Below are positions 5,574-5,935 of a stretch of 5,935 nucleotides of DNA, one piece after another; positions within the stretch are counted from its first letter, which is position 1; each line of letters begins with the position of its first letter. The stretch spans positions 1-5,935 of the forward strand of contig JAUSPJ010000252.1 in NCBI GenBank assembly GCA_030655795.1, written 5' to 3'. A model generated the notes under the pieces. It had not been told where the DNA came from. It worked only from the letters and a program-made list of their open reading frames with translations, and did not search any database. Source of the DNA: Fidelibacterota bacterium (lineage in GTDB: Bacteria; Fidelibacterota; UBA2242). A program made the position numbers and the translations under genes.

Positions 5574-5935
5574 ATGGATAACAGCGATATTGCCAAAGCC
5601 ATGACAATTAAATTGCCGGTTAAATTACCCCCGAAAAAAGAATTCAGCAGGGGGATTCGGCGGGCGCCCAGTCGCGGTTACAGTCTGAATAAAAATGAAA
5701 CAATCATCGCGCTGAAGAATGCGCTGCGGTATATCCCGAATGAATTGCATGAAGAACTGGCTCCGGAATTTCTGGATGAATTGAAAACCATGGGACGTAT
5801 CTACGGCTATCGCTATCGTCCGGAAGGCCGCATCCGGGGCAAGCCGGTTGACCAATATATGGGAATCCTGGCGGCGCGCGCATTACAGGTCAATATCGAT
5901 AATAACCTCGATTTTGATGTTGCTCTTTATCCCTA
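5574..5935 (+). CDS. hutU: Urocanate hydratase, N-terminal part (cut by window end)
   Basis: HutU converts urocanate to 4-imidazolone-5-propanoate, using tightly bound NAD+ as electrophile; its product is the HutI substrate. Only the first 120 codons are in the window. The segment APSRGYSLNKNET, LKNALRYIPNELHEELAPEF, GRIYGYRYRPEGRI and NNLDFDVALYP is the characteristic N-terminal region of the longer, animal-like urocanase type (about 650-680 residues), rather than the shorter Pseudomonas-type enzyme of about 550. The NAD-binding and catalytic region lies beyond the edge. The start is well supported: AAAGGAG (5561-5567) ends 6 nt before the ATG. It lies 41 bp after the amidase gene with no obvious promoter between, so co-transcription is likely. 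Confidence 0.93.
   Translation, partial: MDNSDIAKAMTIKLPVKLPPKKEFSRGIRRAPSRGYSLNKNETIIALKNALRYIPNELHEELAPEFLDELKTMGRIYGYRYRPEGRIRGKPVDQYMGILAARALQVNIDNNLDFDVALYP

Overview
The window looks like chromosomal DNA of a Gram-negative bacterium. Two things suggest this: an LPS-type glycosyltransferase (GT9) and a predicted lipoprotein amidase. The urocanase start resembles the longer, animal-like urocanase type, and the intergenic palindrome clusters resemble ones I remember from Bacteroidota/Chlorobi-type (FCB) genomes. An FCB-group or related lineage is therefore my best guess, but the sequence does not prove it. Base composition is balanced in genes and more AT-rich between them.

Layout. (1) 1-257: non-coding, with an AT-rich TTTTAAA tandem tract, an imperfect GC-rich palindrome between two CC[A/G]GTTTCCC copies, and a weak promoter candidate. 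(2) 258-2174 (+): a deoxyhypusine-synthase-superfamily protein followed 12 bp later by a GT9 heptosyltransferase-like protein, probably co-transcribed and followed by a strong stem-loop. (3) 2175-2766: a 592-bp gene-free region and the least explained part of the window. It holds a 21-bp-phased degenerate repeat array (2265-2366), a C-run end and an inverted G-run counterpart (2349-2366 and 2655-2672), and between these a series of at least eight short perfect palindromes. (4) 2711-3530 (-): a compact two-gene unit with a near-consensus sigma-70-type promoter, a small secreted protein that appears to start at TTG, a two-helix DUF350-like membrane protein, and a clear intrinsic terminator. (5) 3576-5935: a histidine-utilisation locus. 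hutI (imidazolonepropionase) is on the minus strand. Divergent from it on the plus strand are a lipoprotein N-acetylmuramoyl-L-alanine amidase and, 41 bp later, the start of hutU (urocanate hydratase), which runs off the window.

How the genes relate. HutU and HutI catalyse consecutive steps of histidine degradation: urocanate to imidazolone propionate, then to formiminoglutamate. Their genes are divergent and separated by a cell-wall amidase gene with no evident metabolic link. The DHS-like/GT9 pair may be operonic by position only. No complete mobile element, CRISPR array, tRNA or rRNA was seen. The best candidate for something undescribed is the palindrome-rich segment between repeat ends at 2265-2672.
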